DNA of 64,000 nt, from contig CM061535.1 in NCBI GenBank assembly GCA_030545055.2, forward strand, positions 130,814,868-130,878,867, given 5' to 3'. Positions 1 to 12,905 of the stretch are shown in pieces (position 1 is the stretch's first letter; the number at the start of each line of letters is the position of its first letter). The stretch is from Neoaliturus tenellus. Taxonomy: Eukaryota > Arthropoda > Insecta > Hemiptera > Cicadellidae. The notes under the pieces were generated by a model. That model worked only from the letters and a program-made list of their open reading frames with translations, searched no databases and was not told where the DNA came from. Made by a program: the position numbers and the translations under genes.

Positions 1-3000
1 ATCTGCATACCATTTAGTGTATGGTGACATCATAATGTTACTCAGAATTTTCAAAAATAATTAAAGTTCTTTTATTAGGGCATTCAAAAATTATAAAAAC
101 GAACGTAACCTTTCTGTGGTCGGAACCTACTGCTCCACTTCCACTTTGTTATCTCCTCCAGTTTGTAGCATCAATCAGGGGCGCCGGTTGAATAGAGAGG
201 AATGAAATGTGAGTTTAGTGCGTGCAGGGTGAGGGAGGGTAGGGTGGCGGGGGTGGGTGGGGGTGGGGTGATGGCAGGGGGTGCGCCGCGACGCGACGCG
301 ATAGACGCCGACGCCGGTCGAAACTACCAGTTACAAAGTAGAGAGGCTGTTACGAGGTCTCTGTGCCGCGGTTCTAGCGTGGTGGGTGTGTCTTCAGCTG
401 ATGGCCTGTGGGTATACGAGATGGAGCTGGCAGCCCCCCAGACCCCAGGTAAACCCCGTAGAACACCATGGGAACCCCATAACCCCACCGGAACCCCATA
501 AGTGTACCCCGCCTTCGAAGCCGGTGTTTTGGTTCTGCCTTCTTTGTTGTTCACGTCGTTTCCCGCACTGTGATGTTTCTCTTTCTACTGTGACCTGCTC
601 TTCTAATCGTATACAAACACATTTTTAATTGATTTGTGGGTTATTATCGTTTCAAAAATAAACAATTTACAGTTAAAAATACTGTTATCTAAACTACAAA
701 TGATGACAAAAATAATTCCGACCTTAACAGTTGAAACTTTTATAATTCAAGTAAATTTTACTAAAAATCTAAAAAATAGTTTATTCCCCAACGGGAAAAG
801 TTCTAACAGTGCATATTTTCAAACCTTTGTGGTGTACAAATGTTGTTATGGTTCCGTTTTACTACGGCAAATGAAATAAATGCAAGGTTTTGTTGTTCGA
901 ATGAAAGCCCTGTTATAATAATAGTAATAATTTATAAACCATAAACAGTTTAATTGTACAATATTGAAATCTATTTTGTTTCTTATTAGTTATACAAAAC
1001 AGAGTTGCCTGCTATCCCGAACAATTGTGCAAATATACAAAACAGTTTATCCCACACCATTACGCATGTGTACCTTAGCAATGGGTAAAACCTCATCACA
1101 CCTTCGTACGATATTGAGCATCAAAATTTCATTATAAAACATTGCTACTGTACCCATCGATAACTATATATTATCTGGAATTTGAAATCTTATTTAGTTT
1201 CAAGTTGTCCAGTAGTGATAACAAGTCAAGGTCAACTCCACGTCATGATAGTGTTATCTTTGTACGGTGACGTTTTTGAGGCAGGGGCAATGAGGCGACG
1301 GTGGTGTTGTACTTCAAGAGACTTCCTCTAATTGGTCTACTCTTGCTCCGTGTAAACAATGTCCTGTAAGCTTAAAGTCCTCATTTAAGTTCAAGCACTG
1401 TTTTTAACCGTGTTTGATGTATTATGAATAGAGAGGAACTTTAATGGCACCGTTTCTAAATGTATAAAAAGTATGGAATGAATAATTTAAAAAAGTTATT
1501 GTCCATAATGTCCTAAATTACATTGTCCACTAAATATGATTTTCCTATGAAAGTAGGACAAAAATATATTTACTGTCATTTTATCACGCCATATATTAAA
1601 TGCTAATTTCATGCCGCGCCGCCATGGCTCATTCCTTTCGCCTCTGCATACCAACGTTTATTATGTTATTGAGCATAATTTGTTTTGCTTATTTTACAAC
1701 TTTGTTTATTTGCTTCATCATTTGAAATTACATTTGAAGATTACAAACACTAATAATTTGTATTGAATATAGTTTAGTAACTTTTATATAATTCATATTT
1801 GTAAATCAGTACAAACATGGATTTATTTCAAATATAATTATTATTTCACTAGATAATAGTAGTATTAGTATAAAACTTTTACAAACTCATGCAAAAATGA
1901 ATCAAAGAGTGTATGAGTGTAAGTAGTTTTTTTATATTTTTTCTATAAAATCTTAGAATGATTATAAGAATCAGAATGTTAGGGTTAGTAACGTTTTCAT
2001 CTTTAATTATTTTCCACGAGGAAAACTTAATAATTAATTGTACTAAAATAGCCACACGCAATTTAACTCGATATTTGACTTAAGTTTAGAAGTAGGTCTG
2101 TTTCCAAGGAATTACTGGAGCTATAAGTGCACACGACTATTCTGTTCATGTGGTCTAAAATGTAAAAAATGTATGATATATGATTTACATCTAATGTTCA
2201 TATTGTGATGCCTGGTTAATTGCAATTAACGTTTGAAATAATGTCTCAGAAAGCCTTGCCTGATTCCGCTTTGAGTTTCTATGATATTAGATTAAAAGTA
2301 CACGATTTGGGGGGAGTTCTAATTTTTAAGGATCTTACACCTAGTGTAAAAAGGACCAACATAAGAATGATGTATATGAGTTATTAGTTTTTGCAGAAAA
2401 TTATATTTATTTCAAATTAATTTCATAATCCAAAACCAGCTATAATGCAAAACGATATAGTTAGTGAGACTAATGATTAAGTAATGAATACGTAGAATTT
2501 AATGCAGTCCTACCAATTAAAACAAAAATTTAAGGGACTGATTGTCTATCTAGTCTTTGGATGAGCTTATAACTTTTATAACAAAATTCATTTTAGTTTC
2601 CTTCCTCCTGTCTTCGAAATTGGTATTATATTAATCTTATTAAAATATTTAGATTATTTATTTTATGGAGCAATTAAAATCTGCTAGTTTTTCAGTGAGT
2701 TTTTTTACTCATTGCATGGCGAATCCCAAATATTTACTGTAAACTTTTACGGTTGATATGTATTTTATAGGACTTTAACATCTATACTTATAGGCACGCA
2801 TGATTTGTTTCATTAGTTAGTAGAGATTTTTAATAAATTCATGAATCTAAACTTGTTCGCACAGTAATTTTTATTTTTTATTTTATAATTTGGACCTTTT
2901 TTATAATTTTAAAAATTATTTTTGTATGATCTCCAGTTAAATGTGAATTTTTAAAAAGCTGCAATTTCCGATGCAATGTTATATTAACGTAACACATATC

Positions 3001-3393
3001 TTTAGTAAAATAGTCAGATGGGTTTGCGATGAATGGTCTGTGATATTAGAGGTAGTGTTTCTAGTGTGTTAAACACTAGGACATGCGAACTGATTTCTAT
3101 GGTTATCATTGGAGAATAATAAATAAAGATGCACAAGAAATTCTTTAAGTGCAGGTCTTCAGCAGCAAATTTTAGCACCATTTTGAAAAAAATCTAGTCA
3201 AGTTTTTAAAGTTTGGGTTATGAAAATCCACACATAAAATACCAGACCCTTCTCCAGAATGTTACATTCCTGAAGTTAAAGGGATGGGGCGAGTAATGAC
3301 ACAACATATTGCAGTTAGAACAATCGTAGTAAGATATGGTTATATATTTATTATCTTACGATGGAATAATAAAAAGAAAACTGGCCTCATCTA
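1..3393. other. host intergenic DNA, no gene seen
   Basis: AT-rich sequence with only short, compositionally random reading frames. The first 500 bases are GC-rich and include a G-rich tract (229-277) and a stretch of ACCCC-type runs (about 430-515). I see no domain, splice-bounded exon or RNA gene. Confidence 0.6.
229..277 (+). repeat. G-rich tract, possible G-quadruplex
   Basis: More than six runs of three or more G are separated by 1-4 bases, for example GGGTAGGGTGGCGGGGG. This meets the usual pattern for a G-quadruplex on the plus strand. It is isolated in an otherwise AT-rich region and not attached to any gene I can recognise. Confidence 0.6.
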
Positions 3394-4200
3394 GGGTGTC
3401 TTTAAAGTCTGTCACCAAACTTCACCATATGCATATTTAGGCCTACCCAGAAATCCACCTTTTTTCAATTAATATTTTTTATTTCGGTGACGGATTGATG
3501 TAGGAAAATCATATTTGTCATGGACCTTTATAATCCTAATGGCAATGTCCGCAATAAAAATTATTTCCTAAAAAATTAAATTAAAAATTAAAAATTAATT
3601 CCTAATTAATTAAAAATTGTTTTCCTATGTATATTTTTAAAATTGCGACCATATTAACTTTTTAAACTGAAATATCTTAAGACTGGTAAATCTTATCAAA
3701 ATTTTACTAGCTATGCAAATGTTGACAGATATAATTATCTAACCAATGACACCAAGTTTGTAAGGATCTGACAACAAATAGTGGAGTTATTGTGCTTTAT
3801 CTATAAAAATAACCTTAATTTTCATTAATTATAATGCAAAATATTATTGGTTAAATCATTAACTTTATAATTTTTTTGTGTCTAGTAAAATTTTGATAAA
3901 ATTTATTTGTTTTAAGATATTTGAGCTTAAAAATTTAAAATGGCCGCCATTTAAAAAATATACATATGAAAAATATAAATTTTTTGTGGAAGTGGACATT
4001 GCTATTATAAAGGTCCTTGCCAAATATGAAGTTCCATCATCGATTTGTCGCCGTAATAAACATTATTAAGTGGAAAAACAAAATGGCGGATATCTGGGTA
4101 AATATGCATATTAGGACACACCTTCATATGAACTTTTTTGCTTATTTTTACCCATCTAGCCATATTAACTTTGGTGACGGAATTTAAAGACACCCTGTAT
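3394..4200. mobile_element. foldback (long inverted repeat) non-autonomous element
   Basis: The left end reads GGGTGTCTTTAAAGTCTGTC and the right end, reverse-complemented, reads CAGGGTGTCTTTAAATTCCG. Both continue with CACCAAA and further matching blocks (ATGGACCTTTATAATCC near 3520 against its complement near 4010), so the whole 0.8 kb folds on itself. No coding capacity. The outer TATACAGGGTG at the right end is shared with the foldback element at 12906-15028, suggesting one family. The left terminal bases are eroded. Confidence 0.65.
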
Positions 4201-5185
4201 AACGCATGCTCTAATATAATGGACAAATGGATGGGAGAACTCTGGTTGATCTCGTGTGTATTTCTCATCATAGCGCCAATAAAGCTTTAAAAATTTTGTC
4301 AGCATGTACTACATCACAAATTCCTACATTATCTGCAGAAAAGAATAAAAAAAAAATTAAATGGCAAATATTATCGTTTCATTTTTTACGAATACTATTT
4401 TAAAATACCCCCGATTCATACAATTTTATTCAATGAGATTCACTATCTGCACAATAACCAGTGATTTTTGGGAAGATTTTAAGATTTTTATGAACGATAT
4501 ATATTTAAATATTTAAAGAAAGTCCCAAACCCCACTTTGTCTAGCTTTTAGAGTGATTTAGAGTAAAAATAATGCTCTACGCCAAATTTTCACAATATAC
4601 AATTAAAGGGTTAGGGTATCTATTTAAAAAAAGGGTTCAATATGACGATTATGGACCTTAGTGCAACAATAGATAAATAGATCAAAGAACCATATTATGC
4701 TATAGCGGCCCTGAAAGATTTCTGAAATCAAGTTTTAGAGCCCTATGCTTAAAGACGACGTTATCATATCAAAACACGTGGGTCACAATACAAACCCAAA
4801 AAAGCACGTCCAAATAGCGCTTGACGTTTGCTACCATTGAATGCTTATAACACCTACATGTGTTTAGATTAGTGTCCTAACATTTTGCTATAACAATATT
4901 TAACGATTATGACTAAAATAGGGGAACAATCGTCGCAAACATGCATCATCTTACACTATTACTAATTAGTGTTATGCATTTAATCCTATACTAATGGCAG
5001 GCATTAATATTCGCTCCAATTAATTCCACCAGGAAAATTGTGTTATTTGATTACTGTAAACTTTAATTCCTGTGTTTGTAATTTATTCACAAAAGGTAAA
5101 AAAAACACAGTGCTAGTGGTGATTTAGAGCTATGGTTAGTGCGTAGTAAGAAGTTGCCTAAAAGTGGGCAAGTGAAGGAGCGCTG
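4201..5185. other. host intergenic DNA, nothing recognised
   Basis: AT-rich sequence without coding signal, RNA gene or clear repeat structure. Confidence 0.5.
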
Positions 5186-5848
5186 TCCCTGGGATTTAGT
5201 AACACTTCGGCCCAGTAACATTTCGGCCAAACTCAAATATCTTAGAAAAAAGTAACAGTTTGTCCCGCTCGCTTTTAAAGTTGAGTAATAAGCTAATGGA
5301 GTAACATTTCGGCCCGACGAAAAATTGACAATAAGGGTTGAGGAACCCAGCTCAGGTAGTAAGAGCAGGGCCAGTCCGAGGGTTGTGCGATCCGCACAAG
5401 GCACCGGCCTGGGAGGGGCGCAGATTAATATAATGGCATTATTTGGTAGTTAAAAAAAATTAACGCTTTAACAACCGTGTAGCAGATCGTGTGTTTCAAA
5501 ACACCGCAAAAGGCCGGGGGGACACAGGACTATATTTTAGCACAAGACAAGGGCGAAACAGCCAGGCTAGCTAAACTACCATGTTACTAATTATGTTAAA
5601 TTTATTATCAAAGTAAAAAAAATACATTCAAGAAAGCGGTTTTGCTGTGTCCTAGGACAGAAAAAATAAGAAATGGAACCACATTATTATTTATCGCAAA
5701 GTTATTTGGGTTCACCGAATCGTATATAACACGAACTCGCCTGCGGCTCGATGGGGGCTCCGCCCCCATGCCCCCTTAGGGGTTGTCCGAAATTCGTAAA
5801 TTACTAAAAAGTCGAGTTGAATAGTCGGAAACCAAAGTTTTTGGTCAG

Positions 5849-5926
5849 TAAGTAACAAACAATGTAAAACATCACCAAGTAACAAGCAATGTAAAACATC
5901 ACCAAGTAACAAGCAATGTAAAACAA
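5849..5926. repeat. three tandem copies of a 27-bp unit
   Basis: The unit AAGTAACAARCAATGTAAAA plus CATCACC is repeated three times head to tail with almost no divergence, the last copy grading into AATCAGTTG. It is a simple tandem repeat with no associated gene. Confidence 0.7.
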
Positions 5927-7470
5927 TCAGTTGCCTAACAATGAATAATTATAAAACAATCAGTTCCGCCTAACATGTAAAATAAAAAGACATAATATTG
6001 GCAATCATCACAGTTGTTGTTTATGTTTGATACTTTTATTGATATCGGTGCTGTCCAAGATATGTGCATGCACAATTTTAAGGATCTAAAAAATATTACT
6101 GTAGTTATGAAAAACATACTGGAGGGTTAAGGATCAACAAAACGTTAAATTAAACACACAATATTAACTGGCATTAATTATGAATTACTTTTAAATTCAA
6201 TTTTTAAAGACTGTTACACTTCTAAATACATTTAATTTCCTTTTAATATTACTGTCAAGGTAAGTTAATACAATGTTAAAGCTTGTGGGGAAGCAAAATG
6301 TAACATTCAGCAACATAGAGGTAAATTAAATCAAATGTTCTGCAGTTGATCTAAAAAAGCATTTAAAAAAAACTTAGGAAAAAACTCCCTATCTGTGCAT
6401 CAGCTTAGGTATATTAGAAACGAAGTTGTAGTAAAATGAAATATGATCGCTAAGATATTTATGGGCGCAACCGATGTTCTTGCTAGGGCTTAAAAACTAA
6501 ATAATTTTTACTTTTCTTGTAGAACTACGTAATCGCTACATCTAAAATAGAGAAAAACCAGCTGTAAACAGTTACTTATCAAATGAGATAAATATATATA
6601 TATATATAAAACACTTGATAACACTAACTTATTGATTTGGATATCTGGGCCCCTAGGGTTTCCTTCAATCAAGAGACTTAGTCGAGCCTAGTTAAATTTG
6701 TTCAATAATATAAGTACGAGAACTAAACATGTCAAGTGATCTACGTTACCACGGCTGTACTACATTACCCCTTGATCTGCCTTACCGACACTAAGAATTT
6801 CTGATACCCCAATGAGTTACACATGCGGGAGTATATAATTTAGATTTAAGAAAGTGCCTTCTAGAATTTATTTATTTAACTTAGGGAGTACGAAAGTTAA
6901 ATTTTCAATAATTTTATACATGTATGTTCAAACTTACATTTGATGAACTTTAAGAAAAGAGTCACCTTTAATTCAAAGTTAAGAGACGTTGCAGTAACAT
7001 AATGGTAAAATATTAAGTTTTTTGTTTAAAGAGGATGCACAATCATCAAAGATGAGTTTGCGATTAATGAAAAACATTAAATGTTTTTTTTAATCGTTAA
7101 ATATTTATACAAGCAGAAACATGTTCTAATTAGATCAAATACAGGCAAGGCAGATGAATGGAGGGTTATATGTTGAGCTGAATTACTGTTTAAGGGTAAT
7201 TAATATTAATTATTTATTTTTCAAACCTATTTTACTTACTTTAATAATTAGCCTGGAATGTTGTTTTAAAATAGCCCCAGTATTTTGCAGTTGTCAAGCA
7301 GTAACACCTAACACCATTTTTTCATAGCCAGATTTGGTTTGTGTTTTAGATCGCCCTTTCTAATTATGTGGCAATTGGTTAAAGTTTAGTTGAAAATTAT
7401 CTCCGACGAAGCCAAGAGGAACCCAGTTTGGGTGAGTAAATTTTAAATCTAATGCCTCTTGTTAGTTTTT

Positions 7471-7920
7471 TAAGAGTCATCTTCACCTTTGGGCCAGTGG
7501 CCCATTGTTGCCTATTCGGCCATATGGCTTTTAATGCAAAACGTGGTATTTTATTCCCCAGTTTCGGACGCCGTTTTTCAACTGCTTTTCTTTAAGCTTG
7601 GTAAGTGTTTAGTTGAATAGTTATATTAGGCCCCTCATACCTCGAAATTTTGAAAATTAAACCAATATTACTTAGGAAAATCAAGTTACTTTGCGACGTC
7701 ACAGAGAGTAATATTTGTTAAGTTTTCAATATTTCGAGGTATGAGGGACCTAATATAAGTGTTCAACTAAACACCTACCAAGTTTAAAGAAAAGCGGATG
7801 AAAAACTGCTTCCGAAACAGGGGATTAAAATATCATGTTTTCATTGAAAGCCGTATGGTTAACATTGCCGACTGCGTAACAATGGGCTACTGGCACAGGG
7901 GTGAAGATGACTCTTCTTAA
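7471..7920. repeat. 450-bp imperfect inverted repeat (foldback)
   Basis: The left arm begins TAAGAGTCATCTTCACC and the right arm ends with the imperfect complement GGTGAAGATGACTCTTCTTA. Matching blocks continue inward (CCTCATACCTCGAAAT against ATTTCGAGGTATGAGG) to a centre near 7690. Arms are roughly 200 bp. There is no coding capacity, so a MITE-like foldback element is the likely origin. Confidence 0.65.
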
Positions 7921-8203
7921 GTGAGCGCCTTTTGATGAAAATTTGCAAATGCAATTAAATGCTATCTTCTCAAATACTAAGGAAAGACATGCAAATATTT
8001 TTGGGACGAAGTGTATACTAGTGAGCCGGTAGAGAGTCGGTCATCTGAGGAAATCGGGCAGAAATGTTCCTGGGCCGAAGTGTTACTTGGGACGAAGTGC
8101 TACGACACGGTCCCTGGAGCCTCTTACGATAGTCGTTGAACGACAGTCGCTCCAGCAGTGATAGCGTTGTTCCAAATGGGACCACTGTCGTTGACGCGAC
8201 TGC

Positions 8204-8260
8204 GACTGGCGCGGCTAGCGACTGGCGCGGCTAGCGACTGGCGCGACTAGCGACTGTAGT
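8204..8260. repeat. GC-rich 16-bp tandem repeat
   Basis: GACTGGCGCGGCTAGC occurs three times at exactly 16-bp steps (8204, 8220, 8236), followed by a degenerate fourth copy. The surrounding 8105-8300 is rich in AGTCGC/GCGACT words in both orientations, so a small structured repeat element is possible. Confidence 0.6.
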
Positions 8261-8290
8261 TGGCGACTGTAGCCAGTCTGGTCTGAGCGC

Positions 8291-9418
8291 AAAATCAGTC
8301 GCAGTCAATGAGCGATCGGTGTCAATTTTTCATATATTTATTTGCTAATTGTAATTTTTCAAAGAATACGGATCTGTAATTGAAGACGAAAAGCTACTAG
8401 AAGCTGCTTTTATATTACTATCTTAAATAGCCTTCTTATGCAGTTGCAAAATAAGTCATAACTCGTGGTGCAAATAACATTTCTATCACGTCTTTTTCGT
8501 CGACTTCCTCAACTGAGGGGTATTTAAAAAATCTGCTTCAAGCTCTTGAAAACATGCAATTCATCAAAACAATGAGCCAGGTCCAGAATCGCTCTAGGAC
8601 GATCGCTTTAGGGGCAATGATATGGTTAGCTGCGGTACTATCGCATGGGCCGCTCTCGGTAAACCCCTTGAGATTTGCTGTCTCCATGGAATGTGCGGGT
8701 AGAACTGTGAAGATGTTGTATTTATTCTTGTAAGAGAAATAAGAAATTTTGTCATGTTGTTCTATTGCCGTCTATATAATTAATTATGGTAGGTACTCAA
8801 TTAGTTTACTCATTCAGTAATATAGAGAAAATGTATTAAATCTAATGATCAATTAATCTAAAATATTTAAAAAATACTAAAGAGTTTTTTTTTAACGTTT
8901 GCTAACATTTTATTCTTTCCATCGCGTAATATGTTATGAGAATTGTAGCCCTATATAAAAGATTAGCTAATCTAGGATTGTGATAAATATAGTTGGAAAA
9001 CAGTCGGTTTTCTTGGGTAGAAGAAAATGAATGTAAATATTTGTGTTTAGATTAACTATATATGGGTAACTTAAAATTTTTTGGATCAGGGATTGAAAGA
9101 TATGAATAGAAATTACGTATTAGTAGTAAACAAACGTGTCATTGCAAAACTACAGGCGATTAAACTTCACCACTAAAATGTTGATCTGAACCGCAAAGGT
9201 TAACTAAAAAGGGTTCACTAATCCAGCTATAACAATAAGCCAATAATAATATAAACAATAACAATAATATAAATAATAGGCTATAAACAATGAAACCTTT
9301 GGAGGTTCTGGGATATTATATATTCTATTATTTACATATTTTTGTCAAAACGTACAAAGTTGTATTTGTACAAAAATACAATTTTTATATTTTCTTTTAT
9401 ATGAAAACTAGGGGTAAT

Positions 9419-9419
<1 letters not shown>
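8291..9419. other. host intergenic DNA, nothing recognised
   Basis: AT-rich, no coding signal. Short AAT-rich runs occur at about 9230-9290. Confidence 0.5.

Positions 9420-9452
<33 letters not shown>
9420..9452. repeat. poly-A tract (33 bp)
   Basis: Uninterrupted A-run just outside the 3' end of a minus-strand LINE fragment. It reads as T on the LINE's own strand, so it is not that element's tail. Confidence 0.8.
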
Positions 9453-9454
<2 letters not shown>

Positions 9455-9502
9455 GTGAGAAAAAGAAGCGATACCTGTTTTCACCATCTAATTCAACACA
9501 AT

Positions 9503-9990
9503 ATAGTCATAGTCATAGTCATTTATTTTCTGAATAGATACAATTTACAATATTGCATATCTCAGTCGTCAATTTTACAAAATTTATGTATACAAAATTA
9601 TTTACAAATGAATAAATAAACTAAAATGGATCATACAATACAAAATTAAAAATATTTATTCAAGAAGACAGGAATTCATTTACAGTGTAAAACTCTTTGT
9701 TTATAAGAAATTGTTTAGTCTTTTTTTTTTTTTTTAAATTGAACAAAACTTTTGCAACCTCTCAAATCACTGGGGAGATTATTGTAAAACTTTATGCCGG
9801 AATGAAGCGCCTCTCTTTCAGATAAGGATAGGTGAATTTTGGCAGGGAGGAGATTAGCACCATGTCGGGTGGGGTACCGATGATTTTCCCCTACAGTTTG
9901 GAGGGAACTAAGATTTTGTTTTACCAATAAGGTTACTTTAAGAATGTACAGTGAGGAAAGGGTCAGAATGTTGAGTTGTCTGAAAACCCC
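9503..9990 (-). mobile_element. 5'-truncated LINE fragment
   Basis: On the minus strand, 9927-9715 encodes a 70-aa tail whose HSGIKFYNNLPSDLR segment is the typical C-terminus of non-LTR reverse-transcriptase polyproteins. The fragment ends at 9503-9525 in a (TATGAC)n-type microsatellite (ATAGTCATAGTCATAGTCAT on the plus strand), a 3' tail style of CR1/Jockey-group LINEs. No catalytic RT motifs are present, so this is a dead 3' remnant. Confidence 0.6.
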
Positions 9991-10061
9991 TCTACAGGAG
10001 TGGGAATATCAGAATTTATAAAGAAGTATTTAGTTTTCACTCGACCCATCTAAAAAACTTA

Positions 10062-11640
10062 CAGTAAACCTTACGATATTAGTAGTCTAATTTTCCTTTA
10101 AACATAAAAAATACGTTCAATCAAATTTAAAAAATATTAAAAAATACAACCGTAAAAAATTGAATTGGACTGAAAATGTGTACTTGAAATATTTTGTAAA
10201 GTATATTGTTTATTGATAAACTCTCTGAAATAATTACATGATTTCTAAAAAAAATATCACTGTAAAACCAGGGGAGGTTTATTGTAAATTATTACATGTA
10301 AAGTTAAAATCACTTGGGTTTCCTTTCACAATAATATTCTACGACAAATTCAGTCAGGATATAAAATATCTAGAACGCCAAAGTCATTGCTTTTTCAAAT
10401 CGCGTTACAATTAATTGTCATCAAATAATATTTGTCGATAACCATGTGCGAAAACAAATCATACATTATAATTTGCCTATGGTTACAGATAAAAATTTTA
10501 TACTGACATGTATGCCTACCATGTCTCCAAAATCATAATGAAAAATATGTATTTCGCGCGGTATAATAATAAAGTTAATTAATGAACAACACAATTTATG
10601 CTGGGTAAAATATATTTTTCTATTCGTTACATGCATCGTTAATACAAGTTCCAGATTTATTTTCGTTGAATTTTACCAACAAAATATCATAGTGTCATTT
10701 TTAGTTAGTAATTTAGCAATAATATATTGATATAATATTGTAAATAAACATTGCTTTAGCACAATGATATTGCTCCATCCAAACTGATTTAAATTTTCCC
10801 ATGTGATTGGAAGCTGTTGCACTCAGTGGCCGTTTTACGAATAAAAACAACGTAGTTTTGAAGCGACACTGGGTTTTGGGATTAAACCACTGGATTTTTC
10901 CTAAAAACTGGTTAAATGAGGTGTTGTTTCAAATCAACAGTGCGAAAAGAATAATATCATCATAATGACTATTTAGTATTATTTACCCATCTACAATTAA
11001 CCTTACAGTATTAGTGGTCTAATTTTCCTTTAAACATTGTTTCTAAAAAAATTACGTTCAATCAAATTAAAAATATCTTTTAAAAAATACAACTGTAAAA
11101 TATTGAATTGTAATGTTAATGTGTAGGTAAAATATTTTGTAAAGTATATTGTTTATTGATAACATCTCTGAAATAATTACATGATTTATAACAAAAACAT
11201 ATCACTGTTAAACCAGGGCAGGTTTATTGTAAATTATTACATGTAAAGTTAAAATCACTTGGGTTTCCTTTCGCAATAATACGCTACGATAAATTCAATC
11301 GGAATATAAAATTTCTAGAACGCCAAAGTCATTTCTTTTTCAAATCGCGTTACAATTGATGAACATCAAATGGTATTTGTCGATAACCATGTGCGAAAAC
11401 AAATCATACATTATAAAGTTGCCTGTAGTTACAGATATACTGAAATTTAGGCCTACCATGTCTCCGAAATCATAATAAAAAAAACGTATTTGGCGCGGTT
11501 AATATAATAATAAAGTTGATTAATGAACAACACAATGTAGGCTATGCTGAGTAAAATATACTTATTTATTCATTACTTGCATCATTAATAGTCTCAAATT
11601 TATTTTCGTCGAATTTTCAAATAAAAAAATAATTTTAGCG
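10062..11640. repeat. direct duplication of a ~0.6-kb segment
   Basis: A block at about 10062-10690 is repeated in the same orientation at about 10990-11620 (offset about 930 bp). Shared words include TCTAATTTTCCTTTAAACAT, AAATTATTACATGTAAAGTT and AATCACTTGGGTTTCCTTTC. Copies differ by scattered substitutions and small indels, so the duplication is old. No gene lies in either copy. Confidence 0.75.
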
Positions 11641-12342
11641 TAATTTTTATTCTAATTGCAAATGAAGTAGTACGTTATTCAAGACTTGATAATATAACCT
11701 TATCGATATGAGGGCTTAAACCCCCAGACATTTGTCATCGAATCAAACCCATCGGACCGCTCTGATGGAGGGATGAATTTATGATCTCACTGATGAATTT
11801 ATGACTTCTGCCCTCAACGAATTGGGTTAAAAGTGTTTAAAAGGCGAACCTGAAGATGTTGTAATGATTAAGAAAGACTTTTAATATCAAAATTACCATA
11901 TTTTCAATAATTCAGGTTTTGAGTTCGTATAGATGATGAAATCTCAACGATAAGGGTAATTAAGTAGGCCCTACTTTTTATTGATGCAATCCATGGCCTC
12001 TTTTTAATATCTTAATGTAGAATAACAAGAGTAAACAGAGGGATGGTTTAGTTGTTGATACCACTAAAAAGATTTTTGGGAAAACGGTGCAAATCCATGA
12101 AGTGGACAGACCATCCCGGCAGTAAACTGTAACGTCTTGAACTCTACAGTCCAACACGCTAATCAGTAGGCTAGAGAAAAAGAAAATTGTATTTGTCGGC
12201 TATCTGTAGTTTAAAAAAATGTGATGTAAAAACTGCATGCTAAATTATTAATATACAGAGCAGTTAACATAAACATGATATGCTCTAGAAGGCACCAAAA
12301 CTATGCTGTAATTTTGTTAGGATTATTTTAAGGATTATTTTA
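11641..12342. other. host intergenic DNA, nothing recognised
   Basis: AT-rich, no coding or RNA signal. Confidence 0.5.
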
Positions 12343-12520
12343 GGAGGCATCTCGATGGCCTAAGTTAGTGTCTTGGACTTCGGTCCAAGAGGTCACGGGT
12401 TCGATTCCCGGGGTGTCCACAGACTTTGATGGGTTTGGACCGCTTTCCCTTAAAAGCGTTAAATGCACATTGTACAATCAAAATGCCTCTGGCGAAGACA
12501 TACAAAGATAAAATTTTGAC
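12343..12520 (+). mobile_element. tRNA-derived SINE
   Basis: The head has an RNA polymerase III A box (TGGCCTAAGTTAG) and a perfect B box (GGTTCGATTCC) about 50 bp apart. A short hairpin (CTTGGACTTCGGTCCAAG) sits where an anticodon arm would be. The 5' and 3' ends do not form a seven-pair acceptor stem, and the sequence runs on into an unrelated body ending near AAAGATAAAATTTTGAC. A SINE head fits better than a working tRNA gene. Confidence 0.65.
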
Positions 12521-12905
12521 TCATTGTTTTTAGACGGCGATTTGCCTATTTTTATTCAGGATAAACATGAGGAATTGAAATTAAAAAAGGGATCGATCAA
12601 ACCTAACTGAATGGAAGATATTACGAAGTTTGAAAGTATAGGGGTTTCTCCAACCGAATAAGTGTAGTGTGTAGTAGAACCTATATGGTTGATATACACG
12701 GAATTGTTGAATCGTTTAGAACTCTATAACGAACATAAACGTGCAGAAAATGTTTATTACAGGAGGACGAGCATTTGATTGGTGAACTTGTACAGTTATT
12801 TTGCAATATTTCAATCACATTAGTATATCCTGGAATGCCGAGTCAGAGAAAATTTGTTTCTTCAAGATGAGATCATTCGCTGCGCTTAATCAGAATGTTT
12901 TTATA

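Larger units (their letters stand above)
5186..8125. repeat. region bounded by inverted copies of a TTCGGCCC motif
   Basis: At 5198-5230 a 16-bp motif (AGTAACAYTTCGGCCC) occurs twice in tandem, with a third copy at about 5300. The same tandem pair occurs in inverted orientation at about 8063-8105 and reads GGGCCGAAGTGTTACTTGGG. The pair may be the ends of a decayed 2.9-kb DNA transposon. No transposase frame survives between them. A separate foldback (7471-7920) and a short tandem repeat (5849-5926) lie inside. Confidence 0.4.

Noticed and set aside
202..628. Overlapping frames on both strands in the GC-rich first 600 bases
   Set aside because: Low-complexity Gly/Pro-rich translations caused by GC composition. 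No splice or domain evidence.
5087..5404. 105-residue minus-strand frame in the left flank
   Set aside because: It runs over the TTCGGCCC repeats, has no recognisable motif and no promoter. Chance frame.
9290..9619. 109-residue frame with a Lys run
   Set aside because: Translation across a 33-bp poly-A tract and AT-rich DNA.
12343..12420. Functional tRNA gene
   Set aside because: A and B boxes are present, but no seven-pair acceptor stem or proper anticodon loop forms, and the sequence continues into a SINE body.
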